Source of the DNA: Trachelipus rathkii
Taxonomy: Eukaryota; Arthropoda; Malacostraca; Isopoda; Trachelipodidae
DNA length: 25,955 bases
NCBI GenBank assembly: GCA_015478945.1
Contig: JABUQX010126006.1
Coordinates: 1 to 25,955, forward strand
Direction: 5' to 3'
The position numbers and the translations under genes were made by a program. The notes below the pieces were generated by a model. That model ran no database searches. It was not told the DNA's origin and worked only from the letters and a program-made list of their open reading frames with translations. This document shows, piece by piece, positions 12,444-21,339 of this stretch. Within the stretch, counting starts at the first letter, position 1. The number at the start of each line of letters is the position of its first letter.

Positions 12444-13808
12444 TTACTTACTGAATAGTAATGCCGTTATCTCTTCATAAGGCAGAGTAAAATTGCTGGG
12501 AAGGAATTTATTTTGAAACTATGTAAACACATTACCAATTTGCGTTTGCCTCATGATTGTGTTTGTAAAACAAATAACACAAAACGTAACTGGCTGGGGA
12601 GACATCAAATTATCGGTACCCAGAAGCTATGAGAGGGACAATTGTGGTAGCCATTCTCTTCACTTTTACCAGGTGATCTGGTATTAACGCATACCTAACT
12701 CAGTAAGTTATTTGGAAACAAAAGTTATTTTATACTCGAATGTCTGTACAAAGAGTACACTCAAGTATTAGGACTAAAAATCAGGAATGAATTTAACCTC
12801 ATATATTGACATTTATTTATTTCCAAAATTGTTGATTATATATGTTTAATCATAAATTATAATATATACTTATATATATATATATTTATATTATATATAT
12901 ATATATTGTATATTATATTATAGGCAGTAATTATATATGAATAAAAATATTTATCTTGTTATAATTCGTCATCTTTATTCAATGAAATGCGTTCTCAAAA
13001 CGCATATTGTATGATAGAAAATAATAAAAGTTACTTGTATGGAAAGAAACATATACATTATATTAGTATAGAGTATTACATAATTATATATGATACTATA
13101 ATATATATCTAATATCAACTTACTCAAAATATATACAAGACCCGCAGGTTAGACAGCGAGCAAGAGCAGTTTAAAGAAATATAGAAAATATATTGATAGA
13201 GATCATGAATTGGGTCCCATAAGTGTCTTGTGTAAGTTTTTGTATTATTCATGTGCTTTAAGTTTGAGGAGTGAAGCCAGCTTTAATACAGGCTATCTCG
13301 AATATTAGTTTAATCTCTCATATTTTAAAACTGCATAGAGTTGATAAGTAGACTTTTTTTCTTACTAATAAAATATTTTTCCACGAGGCTATTAGAATAT
13401 AAGAAAAGTAAATTTTTGGTCTGAACATAAGGCAACAACGTTCTTCAATCCTAACCTTGTGTGGTCTTTCAAAGTGAGGATTCGTGCAAAATAAATATTC
13501 ATTTTTTTCCTGGATGAACACTGCTGTATGACTTGGGGGGTCAAATATGAGAGAGGATTAATGTATGGCCAACCAACATCCTTTTTTTTTGAGAGATACT
13601 ATTTCCTCCAGACTACACTATCTTAAACCTGACTGCATTTGCGAGCAGCTTTGAGATTAAGAAAAAGAGATGAGAAGGTAGAAAACGGTGGGTCGCGTCG
13701 CATGTCCCGGGTGAAGCTATTAGGTTGATTTTATGACTGCGGTATGAGTCCTTACTAAATTAAATTGAACAGAGAGATGGGGTTTCTTGTAGCTCTACTC
13801 TTGTATTC
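12444..13808. other. Unrecognised spacer, with AT microsatellite at 12850-12925
   Basis: The sequence is mixed with an (AT)n block at about 12850-12925. The 67-codon minus frame at 13318-13521 has no recognisable domain. This is where the right arm's RTE continuation would be expected, reading the minus strand from 14187 downwards, but I could not trace it. Confidence 0.5.
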
Positions 13809-13859
13809 TCTTCGTTATCACCCCCCTCCCTTCTTCTCCTTCTCCTCCTCTATTTTTTC
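13809..13859 (+). repeat. Polypyrimidine tract
   Basis: About 50 bases are nearly all C and T on the plus strand, including a run of six C and several TTCTCC/TCCTCC units. It resembles a decayed low-complexity tract. Confidence 0.8.
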
Positions 13860-14089
13860 GAATTTAAAATTTTGTACTATATTTCCTTTTTTTTTTTCTT
13901 TCTACTAAGCTATCCTGTTGTCTACGCACCTTACCACCAGTCCTTGGGGAGGAAAAAGGTAGATGAAGAATATAAATATATATATATAGTATATATATTA
14001 GTATATATATATAATATTATTATTAACTTTTCCTTTAGTCATCTCTTTCATCTCTAGTATTATGGTAACTCTTGTGTTTAAGAAGTTTA
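13860..14089. other. Unrecognised sequence with short AT repeats
   Basis: A T-run lies near 13888-13897 and short AT repeats at 13975-14015. The 61-codon plus frame at 13872-14057 is Phe/Tyr/Ile-rich, as expected from such repeats, and is not called as a gene. Confidence 0.6.
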
Positions 14090-14187
14090 CTTTACAACAT
14101 ATCTCTCTCACAGATCATTCACTTTCCTATTCACCCTCTCATTTTCTCTTCTCCTGACACCCTCAAAAACCACCTGTTTATAACATC
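14090..14187 (-). pseudogene. RTE-edge fragment, right arm of inverted duplication
   Basis: In reverse complement this matches the first 100 or so bases of the plus-strand RTE relic at 8727-8830. TATAAACAGGTG is perfect (8729-8740 against 14171-14182) and so is GGGTGTCAGGAGAA (8746-8759 against 14149-14162). After these come weaker matches with a shared TCTGTGAG word and a CTTAAA-ACACA stretch. It is too short and broken to encode anything. It ties the RTE edge into the duplicated arm. Confidence 0.78.
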
Positions 14188-14334
14188 ATTTTTTTTTATT
14201 TTATATTATATTATTATTATTATTTAATTATATTTATATATATATATTAAATTTGGATTAATATTAGCTATTTATGATTATTATATATATATTATTATAT
14301 TATAATAATATATATACACTTATATTAAAAAATA
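14188..14334. repeat. AT-rich microsatellite
   Basis: Interrupted AT/TA repeats, the counterpart of 8471-8726 in the left arm. Confidence 0.85.
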
Positions 14335-14534
14335 TCCGTTAATTAATAGTCAATATTTAGTGCCTAGACTATTAGTATTGGTACTATACTGTTAATTAAA
14401 AACATGGTTAATATACTTAAAAGAGGGTAATTTAAAAAAAAACAAAAAAACATGTAGAGTTTCATAAAAAGTTTTTTGACTTCGTTTTCACTTAAAAAAA
14501 CGAATTAAAAAAAATAGGTTTTTTTTTCAGAAAA
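14335..14534 (+). repeat. Inner arm segment, right copy
   Basis: An A-run-rich segment that aligns in reverse complement with 8236-8470, sharing the landmarks listed there. Non-coding. Confidence 0.65.
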
Positions 14535-14675
14535 AATATAAATATAATATGAATATATATATATATAATATATAATTATATATATATACGTATAATATAT
14601 AATATATATATATATTATATATATATATATATTTTATATTATATTATATATATATATAAAATATATATAATAATC
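14535..14675. repeat. (AT)n microsatellite next to right core
   Basis: Long interrupted AT repeats end at the right core edge, mirroring 8086-8235. Confidence 0.92.
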
Positions 14676-14680
14676 CCAAA

Positions 14681-15050
14681 GAGGCGACTCCCTGCACTCA
14701 GTGCTAACTCGTGCTCAGCACGAGTGTAACACATTATAGAAACGATCTGATTTTGCAAAATTTCGTGATGTTACGTTAAATTTCTCTTATTTTTTTGCTA
14801 AATTTGGTCAAATAAATGAAATTAATTATGCAAAATTAAAAACGAAATAGTAAGATTAGCCGCCTTTAATAACGCTTTTAAACAACCCATTAAATGCGGC
14901 ATCCATGCCCATATCGGATGGCGGAGACGGCTTTGGTGATTTACAGAACTCTTGGATTTTAAAAATTGTTTCAGCTGGCTTGAGAAATATCTTATTCCAC
15001 TTAATTCTTCCTTTTTGGAATCGTGATTTCTTTGAGAGAATAGAAGGGTT
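14681..15050 (+). repeat. Conserved hairpin-bearing core, right copy
   Basis: This is the reverse-complement partner of 7740-8085. It carries ACTCGTGCT at 14707-14715 facing AGCACGAGT at 14717-14725, with only one base between. The left copy has the same stem with a 10-base loop. The 28-bp perfect match lies at 14904-14931. A near-identical block around an ACGTAACATCACGAAAT-type word (minus strand) lies at about 14725-14780. Weaker similarity continues outward to about 15050. No reading frame is present. Confidence 0.88.
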
Positions 15051-15499
15051 GATAATGAAAAAGAAAACGGAGATGGAAATTTAGAAAGGAGGAACTTTAA
15101 CTCTATTAGAGGAGATAATAACTAGAGATTATTTAATATACTAAAATATTTTTTTAGATTTATATCCAGTATTAAAGTTAATTATTTTTTATCCTATTTT
15201 ATTTTATTTTACGAGGTTATATGAATATTTTACTTTTTAATGTATTTATATATTATATAGATATATATAATATATATTAATAAAGTGTGTGATACGTTAT
15301 ATTATATTGGAGTAGTATATACATTGAAGTTATATGATTTATTTTTTGGGGAGTCTGCTGTCACCCATCCGGGTTTCATACCAATATTCTCCTGTCTCAT
15401 TACTTAATCACCTCGTTTTATTCCCTATTTTTTTCTGCCGGAGCATGTTTTATGGTATAGTCTAATCGCTTTCATCAAACCTCTATTTAGATTCAATCC
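15051..15499. other. Spacer between right core and right RT relic
   Basis: AT-rich sequence with short AT repeats at 15245-15285, then mixed sequence from about 15340. It occupies the position of the left-arm AT tract. No domain is recognised. Confidence 0.55.
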
Positions 15500-16620
15500 T
15501 GAGTTCCGAAAAAAATTATGGACTAGGCCCGTCATACTGACAGATTTATTCATTACTATAACTAAATATCGCGCTAAATAGCTCTCCACTTGATATATTT
15601 ATCAAGATTTTGAAAAACCCACTACTACAAATCTTTATCTTTACGCAATCGATGGCATTTTTAGTTAATAAACTAATTGTGTGTGTGAGTTGTACGAGCG
15701 TTCTTTCCGTGAAAATTCTACCAGTACGGCTTTCGGCACTCGAAGGTCTACTGACGATATCAGTTATGATTTGACAAATCTGCAGTCAATCCTATACATA
15801 TAAGAAATAAATATGATTTTTGTTTAACTTTAATGAATAGTAGTTATTTATATTTCCGTTACCTATTACTAAGGAACTACGTTATTTATATATATAGGTA
15901 GAGACTTATATTGTGTGGTGGACTAGCTCTATTGACTTATATCCTAATAGGCATTTTGAGATACCGGGTTATATGAGATCAATGTCGTCACTAGAATATA
16001 TACTGAGTACTTATATAATTCAGTGTCAATGCTTACCTACCTATTCACTTTATATTGGGTTCACTCCTTCTCTTTATTGGCTATGACTTAATGTATCTTA
16101 GATTATATTTCTATTTAGAAAATCTAGCTAATAATATATCGCCTTGATTGTTTGAGTTGGAGGAGGGACTTCTTATCTTTTTCTTTCATATAGTGGTGAG
16201 TTTTACTTGATAGGGTTTATATCATGTCTTAATCTCCTACTGTTTATTTACCTACTTTTCATATTAATGATAATTAATAATCTAATTCTCACCATTAGCA
16301 TCTCTAAATACTCTAATACTTAAAGCATCTAATAGCCTTTTGCCGATGATTACTGTTAATCAAACTATTTTTAAAATCTTTCAATCCCCTTAACATTCAA
16401 ATAGTCTCTGCTTCTTTTACACACAGTCCCTATTTCTCATATATATTACTATGTACTAATATAATGTATATTAATAAGTCTTATAACTTGATATAATTTA
16501 CTTTATGCCTTAAATATAATGCTCTTATTACCTAGTATTTAATCGTATTCAATCATAGTTCATGACTATTCGCTGGGATAGATAATCTCTTTTAATTTTA
16601 TTCTGAGCACGAGTGGCCGC
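15500..16620 (+). pseudogene. Jockey-type non-LTR retrotransposon RT relic (right arm)
   Basis: A decayed LINE reverse transcriptase reading away from the core. It starts with a K-Y-R-A-like block at 15567-15576. Q-Y-G-F-R follows at 15722-15736, running by a frameshift into R-R-S-T-D-D. The region of the catalytic Asp block is at about 15928-15960, and G-F-T-P-S-L lies near 16055-16075. The catalytic box reads F-A-D-D at 16339-16350. A degraded G-W-x-R-D-N-L-like block lies at 16571-16600. Words shared exactly with the left relic include CTTTCGGCACTCGA (15730-15743) and TATCGCGCTA (15567-15576). Frameshifts and stops lie between blocks, so it is inactive, although both catalytic aspartates of FADD are still encoded. 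No endonuclease domain precedes it. Confidence 0.8.
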
Positions 16621-18429
16621 TCGTCTCACACACACCTTTGTGCAAACCTATAATCCTCTAAAATTTAAGTTAATATGAATTACCCAACATTACTATAACA
16701 GCATCTCATCTAAGACATAACTCATTATCACTATAATAACATATAACTACATAATATCATATTTCTCAATAGATAAATAAAATAATTCCTATCTTCTACT
16801 TCAGAATCGAAGTGTATTCTATAATCTTCAATCTGATCTCATCCTGTTATAGTGACAATTAAATAATTATCATAACCTTAGGAGTGCCTTAACACTAAAA
16901 CAAAGACATAACAAAAATGTGAAGATTCTTTGGATGAATAAAACACTTCATCAATCAACACGGTTGCTAGGCGCCCTCTACGGCGCCACGTCCAAGAGCC
17001 TCCGAGCACACATGAGGTGATGTTATAAAAATTCTGTGAGATTAGAATTAACTTAGTAACATGGTCAGAGACTTTAAACTCTTTTTACTCCTCTATCATA
17101 TACATGTTGACTTCCTATGCTATACAAAAGGGCCTCTAATCTCTTCTGCCCTTTAATTTAAGGAGCTACACTCTAAATTATATATAAAATCTCAATAATA
17201 TCTTACGTGGTTGAGCTTCTAAACAATTGGTTATTTCATATCGAGAGGCTATATTGATAAGGATTAAGTATTAATGGTTATCGAAACGCTCAAGTAAACA
17301 AAAAGTAGTGGAAATACTTTTAGTTATATTTATATTATAACGATGTAATAAGTATAGTCGACTAGTTTATATAAATCCTTAAATCGTCAATATAATTTTT
17401 CGCAGCTTTTGCTTTTAATAGTTTCATAACTCAAAAAAAACTTTTTTTCGGCTTTGTTTTTGCCACGTTCTTTTTGGCCTGGTTTTTATATTCTTCATTA
17501 ATTATTCTTGTAATTTTGTTTTCAAGGGCTCATAATTATATACAGAGGAGAAACGCGGAGTTTTTGAATCTATAAATCCCACCCGAGCTAATATAATAAT
17601 AACTATTAATAACTATATTGACATGTATTGTATATTAATTATAAATAGCTTATTAAATATGTAAGCTCTATATATAACCCGGCGTAACTACTATCCTCAC
17701 CTAATGATATTATATTATAACCGGTAGTATAAATTCGTCATTCTGGCAATATATTCACGTTAGCACTAATAAGGGTAGTTATTTCTGCTATGTCGGCGCT
17801 TTGAGTTTTTAGTATGAGAGGTATGATTAGGAGAGGTAGAAGAGTAAATACAAATATAACCATGTGAGTATACTTATATATTACTTAGTATTGACTCATG
17901 TGGATTTAGAGAATAAACTACTCACTCATTTAACGTTATATAATTTCTCTTGACCTATTCTATTCTGTGCCTTCTCCCTCATATTACTTCTGTATTTTTA
18001 TTGCTAATTAGGTTTTATTATATATTCTCATTCTTTCTTAATCTATGCTCTTTTACGTTAATCATAAGTGTCGCACTTACTACTAACATACTGCGTACTT
18101 TCGCACACGTAGTTTTTTTATATTAGTTTGAGAGTATTAATACAAATTAGGTGAGATTTCAGAGAAATAGTTATGATATATACCTATACCTACTCCTTAT
18201 GTAATATAAGTATGAGGATTACTTGCCCAGATGAAGTGGTGGTGACAAACTGTAATATATATTATATTATTCACGGGTTATTATATGCATTCTGCATCAT
18301 TCAATACAGGTATTCGTATACACTACAACCAATATATTAAACATACGATATATAATGTATCGTTAGTACTACCACGTCTTATCCAGCGTATATGATCACA
18401 CCCTATTGCTGCAATTGCTCTCAGGTGTG
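16621..18429. other. Unrecognised AT-rich DNA with a small GC-rich island
   Basis: No gene was recognised over about 1.8 kb. A GC-rich island at about 16961-17010 contains two GGCGCC palindromes (16970-16975 and 16982-16987) and the 11-mer shared with 5443-5453. A T-run-rich patch lies at 17430-17500. The rest is AT-rich with no motif I can name. Confidence 0.55.
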
Positions 18430-18680
18430 TGAGTGTGTGGATGTTATTACTTCAAGTAAACTGCGCGACATCCAAACGAGAACACCGATCCAAACAAAAT
18501 AACAAACTTGGACAAAAACAAAGTGTGCACACCAAAAAATATGTACACACTCTTGTGCGTGTAAAAAAATGGGAGGGGCTTAGTGACGTCAGAGGAATAT
18601 TGATCGCTGATTTGTCTTTGCCCTCGTGTTTTTCTGAAATGCATAATATTTTGTTTAAAAACCAGCTGTAGTAGTGAATA
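18430..18680. mobile_element. Possible short non-autonomous element containing a CRE-like site
   Basis: This 250-base island is much less AT-rich than its flanks and ends right where the RTE relic begins. It carries a G-rich stretch (GGGAGGGG at about 18571-18578) next to the palindrome TGACGTCA at 18584-18591, the consensus CREB/ATF-binding site. Weak inverted similarity exists between the two edges (AAACAAAATA-like words near 18494 and 18650). Overlapping frames on both strands of up to 127 codons show no domain. A MITE-like or promoter-derived fragment is possible. No target-site duplication was confirmed. Confidence 0.3.
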
Positions 18681-18683
18681 ATT

Positions 18684-19169
18684 ATGAATGGTATGAAAGT
18701 GGTCGATGCAATTAAATTCTTGGTGAATACAAAGGGTTTAAGTCTTGAGTGCGATAGGGTTTTACATGAGGGTATGTTGTTACCGGTGTAAATGTATAGT
18801 AGTGAAACTATGGTATGGAATAATAGGTATACCATCTAAGGTAAACACTCTTGTTCCACGCCATGTGAAAATCTTAATAGCATGTTAGTTATGAGGAGAT
18901 TTAAAAAATAAATGAACGTGTGAGGGTGTGAAGAAAGCGTAAATGGGAAGATAAGCGAGAGTGTATTAAGATAATTTGGTCATATGGAAAAATTGGATGA
19001 TAGTCGTTTGGTTAAGCGGATTTATAGTGTTGAGTTTACTGAGAGTCGACCGGCTGGGAGATGGAAGAAAATATGTATTGAGTCAGTAAAGGAATGTCTG
19101 AAGGAAAAGAATGTGAATTTGATAGAGGCTAAAGAAAAAAAGTTACATAATGCACTGAAAATGAGCTAA
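18684..19169 (+). pseudogene. RTE-type LINE RT, C-terminal part (5'-truncated copy)
   Basis: One frame runs through the whole interval and matches the C-terminal third of RTE-type endonuclease/RT proteins. It begins A-I-K-F-L-V-N-T-K-G-L-S-L-E-C near 18708. Next come the R-V-L-H-E-G-M-L-L-P-V block, S-S-E-T-M-V-W, and F-G-H-M-E-K-L near 18975-18995. It ends with R-L-V-K-R-I-Y, the G-R-W-K-K region, S-V-K-E-C-L near 19082-19100, and a natural stop at 19167-19169. Five in-frame stops interrupt it, at 18789, 18837, 18909, 18921 and 18972. The last falls where a Trp is expected. There is no clear frameshift, so it looks younger than the other relics. The abrupt 5' edge fits ordinary LINE 5' truncation. 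Confidence 0.88.
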
Positions 19170-19345
19170 GAAGGTGTTTGTGACCGGACCACATGGCTTG
19201 TGTGCCTGGCCACAAGGGAATGACCAAGCACACCTTAAAGTAAGAGTACCAACAGCACGAAAGGGGTTCTTATCGCGGGCGTCTTTTAACTAGGGAATTG
19301 ATAATTTTTAACTGGCGACGGGCTCTCACTTTAAGGGTATGAGGG
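19170..19345 (+). mobile_element. Putative 3' UTR of the RTE copy
   Basis: Directly after the stop comes a non-AT-rich segment with GACCGGACCACATGG and a CTGGCCACAAGG stretch, typical in style of RTE-family 3' tails as I recall them. It ends at an (AT)n tract near 19346. RTE elements commonly end in short simple repeats, so the microsatellite may have grown from the element's tail (inference). Confidence 0.55.
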
Positions 19346-19527
19346 GATATATATATATATATATATATTATATAATTAAATAAATAGGATTATATACAAA
19401 GTTTTAAATAAATGGTAAAATACGTTTACGGTAGAGAAGGTAAACCATTAAAATATTATAACATATTTATAAGATATATATATATGATATATATATATAT
19501 ATATAATATATATATATATATTATATT
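19346..19527. repeat. (AT)n microsatellite blocks
   Basis: Perfect and interrupted AT runs at 19348-19372 and 19477-19527, with AT-rich DNA between. Confidence 0.9.
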
Positions 19528-19540
19528 GTCGCTTGTGCTG

Positions 19541-19576
19541 TGAGGTGAGGTGAGGTGAGGTGAGGTGAGGTGAGGT
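19541..19576 (+). repeat. (TGAGG)7 pentanucleotide array
   Basis: Seven perfect tandem copies of TGAGG, followed by T. It differs by composition from the surrounding AT repeats and differs from the arthropod telomere unit TTAGG at one position. Confidence 0.97.
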
Positions 19577-19985
19577 TGTGTTGCGCACTTGGTCTCCCCT
19601 GTGTTATTTTAATTATGTCTGTTTAAAAATATTTTAGTTGTCCATTCATTTTAATTCAATGTTCTCTAGCGTTGTTTTAGTGTCTTTTAGTGTTGCTTTA
19701 TTAATTCAATTAACTGCTTGCCTAATGTTTTTATTATCCAATTCAGATGAGAAATCCGCCGAAACTTTTGCCATTCTGAATTTTTTACCTAAGTAGTAAT
19801 TTAATTTTTTTTACTTTTTTCTTTTTTAAGATATTATTTATAAGAATTTCGATTTTTATATTATAGATTACTTTTTATTAACGTAAGGTTTTAAAATTTA
19901 ATTATATGGTTTTAATGAAGGTTACTATCACGTTACGGTACTTTTAATTTCGATTTTAATTTTAACATTAGCTTTAGTTATCTTG
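19577..19985 (+). other. Possible leader of the jockey-type element
   Basis: Unique, T-rich sequence between the TGAGG array and the GT repeat, upstream of an endonuclease relic in the same direction. It could be that element's 5' untranslated region, by position only. No promoter motif is identifiable. Confidence 0.25.
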
Positions 19986-20049
19986 GGTGTGTGTGTGTGT
20001 TGTGTGATGGGGGAAGCGGTTTGTGTGGTGTGTAGGTGTGTTGTGTGTG

Positions 20050-20084
<35 letters not shown>
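19986..20084 (+). repeat. (TG)n microsatellite
   Basis: Imperfect TG repeats start at 19986, with a perfect run of 33 bases at 20051-20083. Overlapping frames on both strands (19978-20184 minus, 19983-20297 plus) owe part of their length to this repeat. Confidence 0.97.
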
Positions 20085-20099
20085 GGTTTGAATGGCTGG

Positions 20100-20740
20100 A
20101 TTGAGTGGACGTGGGGTGTACGTGGACGGGGATTCTATATTGACTTTGCCAACGTCCGTGGCCTAGACGTAACTTCAAATCCATGGAGTATCACCTCTCT
20201 AACTTTCAACCTAACCTCTTACTTATGTCTGAGACCCAGTAGTTATTCAGGGATTCTTTCTCTAATAAATTTAATATCTATAACTACAACTTTTTAACAA
20301 TCTAAACTTAACTTCGATTTTCTATGGCTTAAGAACATTCTTCATGCTACTAATAGTATTTTGTGCTTATGCTACTGCTCTCCTTATACAACAGATTTTA
20401 CGGCTGTTTTTGAATATCTTACTACGTCTCACGAGGCTGTTCCTTTTCATCTAAACGCCTCCTACCTCTACCTAGGGGAATTCAACGTATACAACGCTGA
20501 GGGGGTTGGACTCCTCTCATACTGATAAAGGTAGGAAGGAGACCAAAACATTCAATAACATCAACGACTTGTAACAGTTGATTAACTAACCTACTCACAT
20601 TCCATATCGCCAAAATCTATTCACTCAAATCATTGATTATGTTTCCCTCCTTACCTCATATACACTAAATAACTTACTCCACTTACCTGGATTTAATTTC
20701 TTAAGTACCTCTTTAGATTCGACACAACATACACTTACAT
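20100..20740 (+). pseudogene. Jockey-type LINE endonuclease domain relic
   Basis: This is a decayed apurinic-type (exonuclease-endonuclease-phosphatase family) endonuclease, the N-terminal part of jockey-like ORF2, whose intact form nicks the insertion target. It starts with A-N-V-R-G-L at about 20146-20165. Next is a C-Y-C-S-P-Y-T-T-D-F block near 20370-20400. The L-Y-L-G-E-F-N-V box at about 20466-20490 has Glu where G-D-F-N is usual, so the catalytic Asp is lost. T-D-K-G-R-K-E and N-D-L-x-Q-L-I-N follow near 20522-20585. At least two frameshifts and several stops separate these blocks. An RT domain was not found downstream, so the copy is 3'-truncated or too decayed to see. The two RT relics earlier in the window lack this half. 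Confidence 0.78.
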
Positions 20741-21114
20741 CTTATTTATATACTCTCAATTAACATCTTTCTTATCACTTATATATATTACAATACTACA
20801 ACCCTTCTGAATCCTTCGCCACAAGGTAGTATCATCCGCCAATAGTATCATGTTCACTTCCCATTTACTTAATCACCTTAGTATAATACTTATTACATTA
20901 CCTAAATTTATCCAACACCCTCTCCTCCATCCTCATCACTCATCACTCTGCAAGACACTACACTCCAATTATATTATAAAAATTAAATTTGAAAAAGACA
21001 CTTTAGATTTTTACATTCTTGTCTCAACCCTCTCTCCACTCTAAACATCTCACTCTTCCCCCTCCTAATACTCTCACACACATTCTGCTATTTCTATAAA
21101 AGGCCTTATTATGA
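20741..21114. other. Pyrimidine-leaning spacer after the endonuclease relic
   Basis: The plus strand is rich in C and T. It may be further decayed jockey ORF2, but no motif is certain. The 64-codon frame at 20850-21044 shows no domain. Confidence 0.4.
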
Positions 21115-21262
21115 TTATTATATAATTATTCATTATATACTATATTATATATATTTATATATATAATAATTATAATATTTATTATATATATATATTATAA
21201 TATATAATTATATATAATATAATATTCATATATATATATTATTATACTTATAATATATCTAC
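21115..21262. repeat. AT microsatellite
   Basis: Interrupted AT/TA repeats lie directly upstream of the hAT relic. Confidence 0.88.
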
Positions 21263-21339
21263 TTTTTTAGGAAATTTTCTGGCTCTGCTTTAATTATAAA
21301 TTGCTTTGCCCCAATCCAGGCAAAAAGGCTAAATGGGGT

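Noticed and set aside
7740..15050. The two cores as plain terminal inverted repeats of a 7-kb DNA transposon
   Set aside because: The inverted similarity continues outside them into the RT relics and inside them into the RTE edge. Terminal repeats would end abruptly at a target-site duplication. Not fully excluded.
18452..18835. 127-codon minus frame, the longest in the window, as a gene
   Set aside because: It overlaps the RTE relic, which is clearly coding in origin on the plus strand, and shows no domain of its own.
19541..19576. Interstitial telomere repeat
   Set aside because: The unit is TGAGG, not TTAGG, in all seven copies.
19978..20184. 68-codon minus frame with His-Thr repeats as a metal-binding peptide
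   Set aside because: The repeats come from the TG microsatellite read on the other strand.
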